Source of the DNA: Nipponacmea schrenckii
Taxonomy: Eukaryota; Mollusca; Gastropoda; Lottiidae
DNA length: 64,000 nt
Assembly (NCBI GenBank): GCA_030562195.1
Contig: CM060203.1
Coordinates: 7,206,208 to 7,270,207, forward strand
Reading direction: 5' to 3'
The notes beneath the pieces are model-generated. The model ran no database searches. It saw only the letters and a program-made list of their open reading frames with translations, and was not told the origin of the DNA. Shown here in pieces: positions 27,869-38,930 of this stretch. Position numbers and translations under genes: made by a program. Every line of letters starts with the position of its first letter. The first letter of the stretch is position 1.

Positions 27869-29282
27869 ATGTCTACTTGTAAAGTAATGCCGAATTGCAA
27901 CAGACTTCTGTCGATGGCTGGTTTGCTGAATCGTGTAAATGATGTCATAATATGTGGTGATTTAAAGAATTCGAAGGACCACGTTTTGTATTTTGGAGGA
28001 GATGTGCAGGTAAGACATGCGAATGGTTGTGTTCGATTTTTTGACTGCAATGTATTCCAATCACTCAGTTGAAAACATAGACCAAAACATTGGTCTCTGG
28101 TTGAAAAGACCGACTTTGTCCCCAGTTGGCAACAATTTTTATATCGGTATTTGATATGTTAGTCTTTAATGTTTATGTTAGGCCTACTGGGAAGTGATGA
28201 AGTGATTCTTGTCAAGCGTGCAGAATAGATGTTGTCTGAATATTATTATAAAGCAATATTGTCCGACACGACATCATCTCTAAAATATTCTCGATAGTCT
28301 AAGATTGTCTTTGAGTTTAAGTAGTGAGGAAGTAAAATTAGCAAACCATAGAACTTAGATATTCAAAAAATATTAATTGTGAAGTAGGCTACTGGTAACA
28401 GAAATAATTCCAGTTCCACTGTGGTGTGAGAGTAGGACAAACGTCTAGTCTATGACAGTCCTCGCTCCAGCCCCTTTCATATTTGTATAGATGATTGATT
28501 TTATAGCGACGCTTAACATAGTATATATATTTACATGAATAGGCCAAATATATTTACCTTATTGATCTCGGAAAATACCAGATTGAAATTAAACTTCATT
28601 TTTTTTATAGGATTATAAAGAAAATATGGAAAGCCACCGAGACAACAAAAGATACGCTCAATGGAATCTCGAAGACACGGCTCAATTGATTTATTCTAAA
28701 TTCCCCGCCTCTACGGTCCTGGTGATCAAACCTTCAAAAATGCATCTGAAAACTTTTAGTGTTTATAATAATTTTGTGGAATCAAACGACTTTGGTTGTC
28801 CGAGCCATTCACCAGATTATGGTGCCATTTCCAACTTGAGTAAACTCTATCAAAATATTTTATCTCAATCCGATGCAGATCCCCATCCATTAACCCTAAT
28901 CGGTTTCAGTAAAGGTTGTGTCGTTCTTAATCAAATCGTTCATGAACTAGTGGGACTGGATAATCTAGATAGAGACTCTCAAGAATTCGTTAAAAGAATC
29001 CACCAATTCTATTGGTTAGATGGTGGTCACAGTGGCGGGAAAAATACATGGGTGACAGACGCCTCGTCGTTAACGGCACTTGCTCAATTGGACTGTGACA
29101 TCCACGTGCATGTGACACCGTATCAGGTGAAGGACGCGATGAGGTCATGGATTGGCCGAGAGGAAAAGAAGTTTGTGAACACGCTAAAGAGATTTGGTGC
29201 AAATTTAACGCATGTCTTTCATTTCGAGTCCGAAGAACGGTGTATCGAGAACCATTTTAAAGTCTTAAAAGAGTTTCGTTGA
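27869..29282 (+). CDS. C2orf69: C2orf69 family protein
   Basis: Two coding exons, 27869-28009 and 28611-29282, joined in phase 0, giving 270 aa. The match to the C2orf69 family is clear along the second exon: KPSKMHLKTFSVYNNFVES, TLIGFSKGCVVLNQ, YWLDGGHSGGKNTWVT and HVTPYQVKDAMRSWIG correspond to conserved blocks of the human protein. GFSKG has the form of a GxSxG nucleophile elbow, so an alpha/beta-hydrolase-like fold is plausible; no substrate is known to me. Human C2orf69 is associated with mitochondria and its loss causes a multisystem disease. This protein is shorter than the roughly 385-aa human form, lacking a low-complexity insertion in the middle and having a shorter N-terminus. The ATG is followed by CKVMPNCNRLLSMAGL, which could be a weak targeting segment. 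Confidence 0.94.
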
Positions 29283-29328
29283 TCTTCTTTTTGGTACTAC
29301 TAAGACTATAAAACCATATATTAGCGTA

Positions 29329-29334
29329 AATAAA
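29329..29334 (+). promoter_or_regulatory. C2orf69: Probable polyadenylation signal of C2orf69
   Basis: An AATAAA hexamer lies 47 bases after the stop codon, which would give a compact 3' UTR. Confidence 0.5.
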
Positions 29335-29339
29335 ATGTC

Positions 29340-30727
29340 ATTATATACCTTGTTTCCTAATATACATGACTATATCGAAAATGGCTTTTAGAACTATAGT
29401 GCTATTATCTTAAAGGAATGCATCTTTAAGTACTTTAACTTAGTCAAGTGAAAAAAACTTGGACAAAATATTCTAATTTATATAAGTTATGGATCAATCG
29501 ATAGCTTCCGTGAAGTTGAATATCTCTGAACAATGAACGAAACGGTTACTTTTGTCTATCTTCAGTTCGAACCTCGAACGTGTGGAGAGATTACACATCA
29601 CTGGTATGTCACGTGATTGTGATATTGCGACATGAATATATTGTATTGCTGTAATAATTCTGAATTTCGCGGGTTTACCAATTATACATTTTAGAATCAT
29701 ATTGATTCAATGTCGTTGAAGATTTTGTTTTACGAAATGACGTGATTAGTACCAATAAATTGGACCCTTTAAGTCATGCTTCACAGTTCATTTTGTTCGA
29801 TTACTCTTCTCATAGCTTAAAGATCAACTCCCTATTTATGATATTTCTAAAACTAGCTGCCAGTAGTAACATGAGTTGAAGCTTAGTAAGTTAGAGATGA
29901 ACATTCAACAAACACACCGTTGAAGTTTAAAACGTTTATTTATATATTTCGCCCTTTCTCATGGCTTGTTTATATATAGTATTTCGGTCGATATTTCAGC
30001 TCAGTCATTAAGTGTAATTTATTTCTTTGTAATCAAAAATTATCATTAGATACATCATTTTCTTTAAATAGATATCTGGGATCTGTAGGCAGACCTCAAA
30101 GGGTGTAGGTTTTCAACGGAGTAACTTGTTATGCATGTATCAGACCACCAAAATACTGAAAGTAACAGTAAAGCCTACTACAGAACGCCCCGATAATGCT
30201 TAAAGCAATAATTTCCTAAAGGCTTCTCCACGAAAGGCCACAATCAATAAAAACAGTGCAGCCTTGTGCTTGGTTCCTGGATATTCATTTCTTGAACTAG
30301 CTTAGTTGATAATAGATCGGCACCTCCAGGCTGTCTCTTCTTCTTTGTCATGATACCTTCTAAAGTCTTCAGTAAAGTTTAAGTCCAGAGTAATTCTCTC
30401 TGTATGTAAGCCACCTAACCAGAATGTCTAAATATATAGTTTACTAAAAGAATTGTTCTCCATAATTGTTAAATTTTCCAGATTTTTACATGACATGTCT
30501 TTATTAACTCAAAATCTGCTGGTAAAATTAAGTAAAATTTTCTTCATTTAATTTTAATCTCAAATTAAAAAAAGAATAGCAATAGTTATCACGAAAACAG
30601 ACTGTTTCGACATGTAAACGATAGCCTTTGATCAGATAACAATATTTAACCATCTGATATCGAATTTTCACAATCACATGAGAGATAAAACCACCTTCCT
30701 TTTTAAACTGATATTCGTTGAAGACAG
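29340..30727. other. Intergenic region before the MPR-like pair
   Basis: About 1.4 kb of AT-rich sequence with no supported gene. The last 100 bases probably include the 5' UTR of the following gene. Confidence 0.55.
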
Positions 30728-33133
30728 ATGAAGTCTCAAACCAGCATCATGAAGCTCCTACTCTCAATTCTGAATTTCGCTCTCTTGTATTGTTCTGTGG
30801 TTGAAAGTCAGTTCTGTGTTAAATCTGGTATTTGTAAGTGTAACGGAACTCGTGGAGCGATAGATCTCAGTCCATTAACAACAGCGACCAATGAACCAAG
30901 GTAAGATTTTGGTGTTTATTAACGGGGGTGTCGATTATTACATGACAGTTATCAGGTAAAAGTCAAATCGATGTTGTAAGTAAATTTTTCCTTATATCGT
31001 GTCAGGAATATGACATAACACTTCATTTAATTTCAGATTTAAAGACGTAGAAGAATTGAGCGGAACCTATTGGTATTCATTCTCCCCGTGTAGCCCATTC
31101 AATGAAGGTGGCTGTAGCGGCGTCTCGGTAAGCATCATTTCAAGGGAAACCTGCTTAAAAAAAAAGTTGCCATGTCTTGCTCAGATGCATATGAAACTAC
31201 GTATGGCTCTTACTTGGAAATAACACCATACCATATACGTTGTTTCGTATGTTTCGGAAGAAGATATGTCTCCCCATAATCAATACATATCATTTTAAAT
31301 CATGACATTATCACGATTCGTTGCTATTAAATACATAGTATTTCTCACGAACTTTGCATATTTAACTTGGCTTATAGACAATATTTGATTTATTTGATCT
31401 GAGAAGTTGATTTCAGCTATCTATATCATGTTTACAAATCTGATTTAAACTAAAGAATGAATAATAATTTTTCAGGGCTGTAAAACCGATAACTCGTCAT
31501 TCTATACAATAGGAACACCAGAATCTGCAAATTTCGTCTATGATGAAGTGACTGATGCATTGAAAATGACTTTTGTAGCCAATGAAGATATTGTACGGTA
31601 GGTTTACATGACCTTTGTAGCCAATAAAGATATTGTACGGTAGGTAAAGGTATTGAACGGTAGGTGTGCATGACTTCTGTAGCCGATAAAGATATTGTAC
31701 GGTAGGTTTACATGACTTTTGTAGCCGATAAAGATATCGTACGGTACGTTTGCATGACTTTTGTATCCGATAAAGATATCGTACGGTAGGTTTGCGTGAT
31801 TGTTGTAGCCGATAAAGATATCTTACTGTAGGTTTGCATGACTTTTGTAGCCGATAAAGATATCGTACGGTAGGTTCACATGACTTTTGTAGCCGATATA
31901 GATATCGTACGGAAGGCTTACATGACTTTTGTAGCCGATAACGATATCGTACGGTAGGTTTACATGACTTTTGTAGCCAATAAAGATATCGTAGCCTAAC
32001 TCACTTTGTCCAAATTAGACAGGAATTCAACAGAGACGCGGAAATAAATCATTTTACCGATTGATTTTTGACTGAACGGAAACTAATCGTTCTGAAGATT
32101 GTCTAAACCCGACATAGAAAAGCTTAGTCGCATATTGCTTATCTGGTTTGAACAGGTTATTTAACGAATACCAAGCTTTTGATGAATGAAGTTGATGTGG
32201 TTCCGGTTATTTTTTTCTAATTTTTATTTTTAATTTAGCCACTTCAGTCAGGGTCTAAAGACGAACTAACTATTCGTTAGTTTGATGATACTGCCATCCA
32301 TTAAAATTTCTCCATCCCCCGGGTTTTGTGACTCGAAAATTAGCGGTAAATTACGTTTGGTCTCATTTTGTTAAGACTCAGTTGCTGAGATGAATTACTT
32401 CTGAAAATGCCTGATCTATGTTTTCTTATAGACAAATGGTAGTGTTACTGGTCTGTGACCCTAATGTAGAAGGAAGTTTGAACGTGACTGGTGAAACCCC
32501 AGTGGGATCTCAATTATATGTAAGTATATAATTATTCAAATAAAAGATTTAAGATATAGAGGTTCAGATTTCTGCTTGGGCAGTGAAGACTTATTGCAAG
32601 GAAAATGTCGTCATTTTAGATTTTAAATTATCTATCGATCCATATCGCAAGTGTCAGAAGCACTCGTATCCTCAAGGAAAGTACGTTATTCAAGGTTTTT
32701 GAACTTGTGTAAATTGCAGGAAATGACGTTAACAAGTAAATATTGCTGTTTCCAAACCGGTGAAACTACAACTGCTGTACCCCCAACTACAACTCCGGCC
32801 GCTCCGACAACGACTCCAGAACCTGACACAACATCAGATGAACCAGATACGACATCAGGAGGTGAAACTACAGAACCGTCAGAACCAACAGAACCGTCAG
32901 AACCAACGTCATCTGGTCCTACTGAACCCGCTTCCGATTCTACCGAACCCCCTGCCTCCGGTTCTACAGAACCAGTTACAGGATCTTCAATGCCAGCCAG
33001 TGTAACGACTGTCCCTGTTACCGGATCAACCAATCCAGACGTAACCACAACCGAATCGTCTTCTCGGTCAGTTCACTTGACAGGAGTTATTGCCCTTGTT
33101 ACCCCAATAATATTATATAAATCGTTAATGTGA
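30728..33133 (+). CDS. MRH-domain (MPR-like) protein with mucin-like stalk and GPI-type tail
   Basis: Five coding exons: 30728-30900, 31037-31127, 31476-31597, 32432-32519, 32720-33133, total 295 aa. A signal peptide (KLLLSILNFALLYC) is followed by an MRH lectin domain: CKCNGTRGAIDLSPL, YWYSFSPCSPF, GCKTDNSSFYTIGT, RQMVVLLVCDPN, GETPVGSQLYEMTLTSKY. Three N-glycosylation sequons are visible (NGT, NSS, NVT). By alignment with its neighbour at 35768 and with bovine CD-MPR, the four ligand residues would be Gln, Arg, Glu, Tyr; here they read K91, R129, E150, Y158, so the Gln is replaced. Instead of the MPR membrane helix, the last exon runs from the final MRH strand into a Thr/Pro/Ser/Glu-rich stalk of about 100 residues and ends in a hydrophobic tail (LTGVIALVTPIILYKSLM) typical of a GPI-attachment signal after a small-residue SSSRS stretch. 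It could alternatively be a short C-terminal membrane anchor. Ligand unknown. The exon 3 donor lies at the start of a 42-bp tandem repeat. Confidence 0.8.
31566..31993 (+). repeat. 42-bp tandem repeat made from an exon end plus its splice donor
   Basis: About ten units begin at 31566, 31608, 31670, 31712, 31754, 31796, 31838, 31880, 31922 and 31964. The spacing is exactly 42 bp except for one 62-bp step where a partial 20-bp copy is inserted; the last unit is incomplete. The first unit is the last 32 bases of exon 3 (atgacttttgtagcc...) plus the first bases of intron 3 (gtaggt). The rest lie in intron 3. Most copies keep the donor-like cggtaggt; one reads cggtacgt and one is mutated to cggaaggc. 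Confidence 0.9.
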
Positions 33134-34109
33134 ATTCATTTACAAATGTGATTTTTCTCATCTTTTGTGATATTTTTAAGGACATGGTTAAGTTTGGACA
33201 TATTCAGATCGGATTTTTAATTTTGAAAATGTAAATGAAGTAATGCGGATATGAGGCCATTCCATTACCAAACCATGACGCAATAGGACTTCTTGAAAGC
33301 AACGAAGATAAAGCTTCACGATACTGCTCTTTTCAATAACCGGACGTCGGATACAAATATAGCTGTAATTTATAAGCTGGTGTAGCAAATATTTAGACAA
33401 GTTTATCGCTTGACAGTACCTTGAATCGTTCATCACATTACTCCTGTGTAGATACATCGCCTCAATGCTTTATTCATCTTAAATTAAATGTATTTTGATT
33501 AAATGGTTATTTTTACTTTCCCTTGTTACAAACAAACGGATCTGAGTCGAAAGATTTCATATTCTAGAATATTCTTGTACGCTTCTCCACGTGTTCAGTG
33601 AGCTCACACATTGCAACCATGTTCAAAACAAGCCCTGATTATGGATTCTATATCTGAGTTCGGCATACTATAGACAATTGCCAAGTAGGAATCAAGAGTA
33701 GTCGTATACATTGCTGAGTCTTTCGTCCTGTCCACTGAGTTCATTTGATAACATATGAACTTCTGCCAACATCATTAATACAAAATCGAAATTCAATTTT
33801 CAAGATACAGAATGCAATAAAATAACAGTAGACGTACAATTTTCAAACATGGTCAAAATTTGAAGTATCTGGTTACATAGTTATACAACAGAATCTCTCC
33901 CTAATCCGATAAATCCATAGCATTAAGCAATAGAACAACAATTATTGGTAAAGTTTAATGCGACGTGTTTCCCCTCTGGCACATGTGCTGTGTTGTTGGC
34001 TTTTAGAAAATAACCACTCTTCCTACTTCTGACTGTATAAACAACTAGACTATCAAGTTATTCGCCAAGCCATACACACTCATTATACAAACCGATTTAT
34101 ATACTGAAT
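33134..34109. other. Intergenic region after the GPI-type gene
   Basis: AT-rich sequence with no supported gene. It should include the 3' UTR of the upstream gene; an ATTAAA at 33484 is a possible but weak polyadenylation signal. Confidence 0.45.
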
Positions 34110-35502
34110 TATCACGAACATGATAAAATACAGCATATCAAGAACATGAACATAATGAATGACCTGCATATCATGACCATAGTGAAACGATCCCATATCA
34201 AGAACGCGATGAAAATTAACACATCAAAGAACCTTCTGACTGTGATATATAAACAAGGCTAACATACATAATGGTTATACACACAGATTTACACACTTAC
34301 TAAGCAAGAACATATAGTGAAGATGCTTGTCAAGATGATAATGAAACGCTTACATATCAAAAACCCTTACATATCATGATGAAATTAACGCATCAAGAAC
34401 ACGATGATAACTTGTGAATCAAGACCTCAAGAACATGATGGAAATTGATGTTTCAGGGAAATGATGAGAATTTGCTTATCAAAAATATAATAAAAACCTT
34501 GCGTATGAAGAACATGGTGAAACCTTGCGTATCAAGAAATTGGTGAAACCTTTCATATCAGGAATTTGGTGACACCTTGCGTATCAAGAACATGGTGAAA
34601 CCTTGCGTATCAAGAACATGGTGAAACCTTGCGTATCAAGAACATTGGTGAAACCTTGCGTATCAAGAACATGATGAAAAATTGCGTATCAAGAACTTGG
34701 TGAAACCTTGCGTATCAAGAACTTGGTGAAACCATGGGTATCAAGAAATCGGCGAAACCTTGCGTATCAAGAACCTGGTGAAACATTGGGTATCAAGAAC
34801 TTGGTGAAACCTTTCGTATCAAGAACTTGATGAAACCTTTCATATCAAGAACCTGGTGAAACCTCGGGTATCAAGAACTTGGTGAAACCTTGGGTATCAA
34901 GAACTTGGTGAAACCTTGGGTATCAAGAACTTGGTGAAACCTTGCGTATCAAGAACTTGGTGAAACCTTGGGTATCAAGAATTCGGTGAAACCTTGGGTA
35001 TCAAGAACTTGGTGAAACCTTGGGTATCAAGAACTTGGTGAGACCTTGGGTATCAAGAACTTGGTGAAACCTTGGGTACCAAGAACTTGTTGAAACCTTG
35101 GGTATCAAGAAACATGGTGAAACCTTGGGTATCAAGAAACATGGTGAAACCTTGGGTATCAAGAACTTGGTGAAACCTTGGGTATCAAGAATTCGGTGAA
35201 ACCTTGGGCATCAAAAACTTGGTGAAACCTTGGGCATCAAGAATTTGGTGAAACCTTGGGTGTCAAGAACATGTTGAAACCTTGGGTATCAAGAGCTTGG
35301 TGAAACCTTGGGTATCAAGAATTCGGTGAAACCTTGGGTATCAAGAACTTGGTGAAACCTTGCGTATCAAGAACTTGGTGAAACCTTGCGTACCAAGAAC
35401 TTGGTGAAACCTTGGGTATCAAGAACTTGGTGAAACCTTGCGTATCGAGAACTTGGTGAAACCTTGCGTATCAAGAACTTGGTGAAACCTTACGTATCGA
35501 TT
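34110..35502. repeat. 26-bp minisatellite between the two MPR-like genes
   Basis: The unit reads gtatcaagaacttggtgaaa followed by ccttgg or ccttgc, 26 bp. From about 34495 the array is fairly regular, roughly 38 units; before that, from about 34110, the same words (atcaagaacatgatgaaa) appear in degenerate, irregularly spaced form. It ends about 265 bp before the start codon of the next gene. There is no coding role and no spacer pattern. Confidence 0.92.
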
Positions 35503-35767
35503 TCTAAGGTCGAGGACAAACTAATGTACACTTATTGTGGCGATTGTTCATTCGTCTGTAAGCTAGATCGTTTAGAATTTGATGTTTTTGGCTCTGCTCA
35601 ACATAAAAATCATGTGAATCTAAAGGTCCCTGACCAATCAGCCATGTTAATCATTTATCAATATAGTAAGGTATGAAATAGGTAAAATCACTCGTTATCT
35701 TCACATGATCGTTTTCTGATAGCAGCTCGACATCATTTCACGTGACACCTTTTATCCACATCTCAAA

Positions 35768-38628
35768 ATGGAGTCGAAAATGAAATCTCTTTTTCTCTGC
35801 AGTTTTTCTCTGGTATTTTTTATGTTAGTAAATGCCGATGATCCAGTTGATGTCTGTACTCAAATTACATCGTGTTCCTGTCAGAATTCCAATGGAGTGA
35901 TAGATTTGAGTCCTTTAGCTCTCTCTGGAGGAGATCCCAAGTAAGTTGTTTACTATGTTTCCGTGACTTTAAACGCCCTAAAGCTGGGTGGCTTTCTAGA
36001 TCATTATGTTTCTCCTGGCCTTTTTAAAAAAAACAGGGCACTGTTCAGCCACAGAGACAGTGAATTTTAAACAACAATCAGAGTTCAATCATTCTCGCTT
36101 TTCATTAAAAATAAAGATATCCGAAAACCTGAATGCGGAGTATTTCTTTAGTCGACATATCCCAAAAGTCACAGAATCTGTACCCACCCATTCCTCACTC
36201 TATGCCCCTCCACCTCGGATGTGTTTTTACTAGAATCTGGGAATTTATATTCCAGGTTTAAAGACCAGCAGGATTCATCCGGAAGTTATTACTACTCTTG
36301 GAATCCCTGTAACCCATTCACAGAAGATCCAACCTCATGTGCCGGTGTTATGGTAAGCATTAGCATTATTGTTCTGTGGCAACCGAATTTTTCGTATGTA
36401 AACTGGTGTTTTAGTTGCATTAAAACCGAATATAATGTCGGATATTGATTATAAAAAGCTACTTTGATGGCTGAAATAGAGATCTATCGTCCATTTATAA
36501 ATTAATTCGGTAATTTTATACGCAGGGTTTAAAACTTATTCTATTTCTAATAAAAACATTGCCGTCTAAATATCTTCTATAGGCTGGTAAAGAAAGGGGC
36601 GTAAATTCTATCTCTCCTAACCTAATTCCACTATCCTAGCAAAAATGCAATCATTGCACACTGCATGGCGCTGTCCCCTTTCTTTAACCCATAAGATACG
36701 TAAAAGAACGACGTAAAACTCCATTCATTTAATTTCTTCCCATTCATAAAGTTTACTACGTTAATTTTCAGGGGTGCCAAACTGATATGACCAACTATTT
36801 CAGCTTGGGTACACCGGACAGTGCTAAATTTATCACTGACACAACGAAGGGGCTGATATTGCAGTATAGTGCTACCACCGACGCCACGAGGTAAGTCTGT
36901 CCAAAGAAATGGTCAATAGGAAATATTCAGATAAAGAAAAGAATATTAAATACTACTTTTCGCAACCAAATTCGACTAATGAAGGCGGTAGTGTGCAATA
37001 GAGCGAAAAATCTTGATCTGCATTAATTCACATTGATTGAAGTAACCCATAGAAAATTTAAGAAATATGCTATTGCTAACTGCAGCAAACGATCAATGCT
37101 TTAATCTTTCAGGACACTCGATGTCATATTGAAATGCGATCCAAACACAGAAGCTAGTTTATCAGTGGCGGGTGAAACGCCTCCAGGCAGTGCCACGTAT
37201 GTAAGTGCTGATTTATCATAGATCAGAAGTTGGTTTATCCTAAAGTAAACAACATGATATACCAAATCTACTCTCCAATTATTCAACTTTGTGGGCGTAT
37301 TAAAGATTCAGTGTGGGTTTTGTATGTTGACTATATTAAGATATTTCAATATATGCACATGTATAAGGAAATCGATGGATACATCCACTTTGATGGTAAT
37401 AAATTTATTGATATTCAGAACATTAATTTGACAGGATATGACGTTAACAAGTAAGTACGCTTGTCCAGTAGCTGGTGGAGGGTCGAGTATTACTATCGGT
37501 CTATCTACTGGCTCTTATATGACCATTATGTAAGTATTTCTTATCTAAACTAGTTGGTTTATGCTACCGGTACTCTGCGACTGGGATTTTTAACTCGGCA
37601 ACTTTCATTACCTTCTCCGTAAAAGCTTATAATTGTGACATAGGCGAATAAATGTGACAGAGACCTGTAGATTCAAAGCCTAGATTTGATACTTGGGATG
37701 TCTTAAACTAGTGACCCATTCCATGACCGTGTTATCTTGGTATCAAACTCGTTGCCTTGGTGGAGTTGTGACCAAGTTTTTGGCAAATTATTTTAATTAG
37801 GCACAAGTCTGTGAGTACTGTAAGCTTGGCCAAATGATTGTGACCTACGGCTAATACTTGAGAGCTGAGCCTGATGATTGTGACCTTAGACTAATACTTG
37901 TGAGCTTGGCCTAATATGGTTGTGACATAAGGTTTATATTTGTTAGCTAAGCCTTATGATTGTGACATTAGACTTATACTTGTGACCCAGGGCTAAATAG
38001 TGACCGTATGCTGATACTTGTGACCTAGGACTTATGAAAATGACCTTAGGCTAATACTTGTGAGGTGGAATTTGTGAACTGGGACCACGTGACAGGAAAT
38101 TTTTTTTTTTAAATATTTATAATTTATAAATCTGTCTATAAATATTTTAGATTTTTCGCAGTCTTTGTAGTTTACTTCATTGCTGGTGTACTCTTCCAAA
38201 AATTTGCTCGACACGCCAGTGGTAAAGAAATTGCACCAAATTTATCTTTCTGGTCGGCGTTACCTGGATTAATAAAGGTACGTTTAGCTAACTAACTAAA
38301 GGACACAGTCTTTCGTTTTGTTATTAACTGGTCGAGTTAACATTTCTCTACAATTTCTATTAATCCTGTACAACGCATCTACTTTTTAAAAATATTTCTA
38401 TGAACTTGTCCCTTGAAACTGTATCAGCCGGTGAAAGCAACTTTTTACAAGCTGTTTATAATATACTTTCGGCTTGTATACCTGTCTAGCTCAAGTTAAA
38501 TCATAGATTTACAACAATGTGTCCCTTTTAGAACTTTATTTCAGATTGTGTTTATGTTTTCTTTTCAGGATGGTGTATTGTTTACAGTTAAATGTGGAAA
38601 AGCAAAAAGTTCATATGATAATATTTAA
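35768..38628 (+). CDS. M6PR-like: Cation-dependent mannose-6-phosphate receptor-like type I membrane protein
   Basis: Seven coding exons: 35768-35940, 36256-36352, 36772-36890, 37113-37200, 37435-37529, 38151-38277, 38569-38628, total 252 aa. A signal peptide (SLFLCSFSLVFFMLVNA) precedes an MRH domain with CSCQNSNGVIDLSPL, YYYSWNPCNPF, GCQTDMTNYFSLGT, RTLDVILKCDPN, GETPPGSATYDMTLTSKYAC. All four expected ligand residues are present: Q93, R130, E151, Y159; R130 is eight residues before the Cys, as in bovine CD-MPR. A membrane helix at about 188-209 (IIFFAVFVVYFIAGVLF) leads into a cytoplasmic tail GKEIAPNLSFW...LIKDGVLF that parallels the CD-MPR tail, but the protein stops at SSYDNI, with no acidic dileucine signal. 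The final YDNI is a YxxPhi sorting motif. CD-MPRs carry lysosomal hydrolases from the Golgi to endosomes; that role, or a related cargo-receptor role, is inferred. The first five exons share lengths or phases with the gene at 30728, showing a tandem duplication. Confidence 0.87.
37795..38075. repeat. Degenerate repeat of about 36 bp in intron 5 of the MPR-like gene
   Basis: Phrases such as tgattgtgacctta, ggctaatacttgtgag and cttggcctaa recur about every 33-40 bp, with frequent substitutions. The array sits inside the intron before the transmembrane exon. Confidence 0.7.
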
Positions 38629-38924
38629 TGTTTATAAGTTTAGTCTGTATAGTGTTCGACATATCGTTATCTGGAGGGGTTTCACTCCATTAAATGGAAT
38701 GACGCAAGGAACAATTTCATCGCACTTATTTTAGATTTGTATTGCAGTCGTTATCAAGCAAATTTGTTTTCATGTTTTTCTATAGTATTAGCCAATCAGG
38801 TTACTGCATTTCATCAAATTATCTAATTGGTTAATACCTTATTAAACCAATCAGATTGCTGAGTGCTGTTGCAATCTTGTGATTGGTCTTAAACTTTTAA
38901 ATATACTGTTCTTGGCCTTTGAAA

Positions 38925-38930
38925 AATAAA
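38925..38930 (+). promoter_or_regulatory. Probable polyadenylation signal of the MPR-like gene
   Basis: An AATAAA hexamer about 300 bp after the stop codon. Confidence 0.5.

Noticed and set aside
28990..29202. 70-codon minus-strand frame within C2orf69
   Set aside because: Antisense shadow of a strongly recognised conserved exon.
32686..33048. 120-codon minus-strand frame rich in Val, Gly, Ser and Asp
   Set aside because: It is the antisense of the Thr/Pro/Ser/Glu-rich stalk exon; low-complexity coding sequence keeps other frames open.
34495..35502. Regular repeats that might suggest a CRISPR array
   Set aside because: Units are directly contiguous without unique spacers and the window is clearly eukaryotic; it is a minisatellite. 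The same holds for 49311-50960.
35464..35676. 70-codon frame starting in the 26-bp minisatellite
   Set aside because: The first residues come from repeat units; no promoter, splice or domain support.
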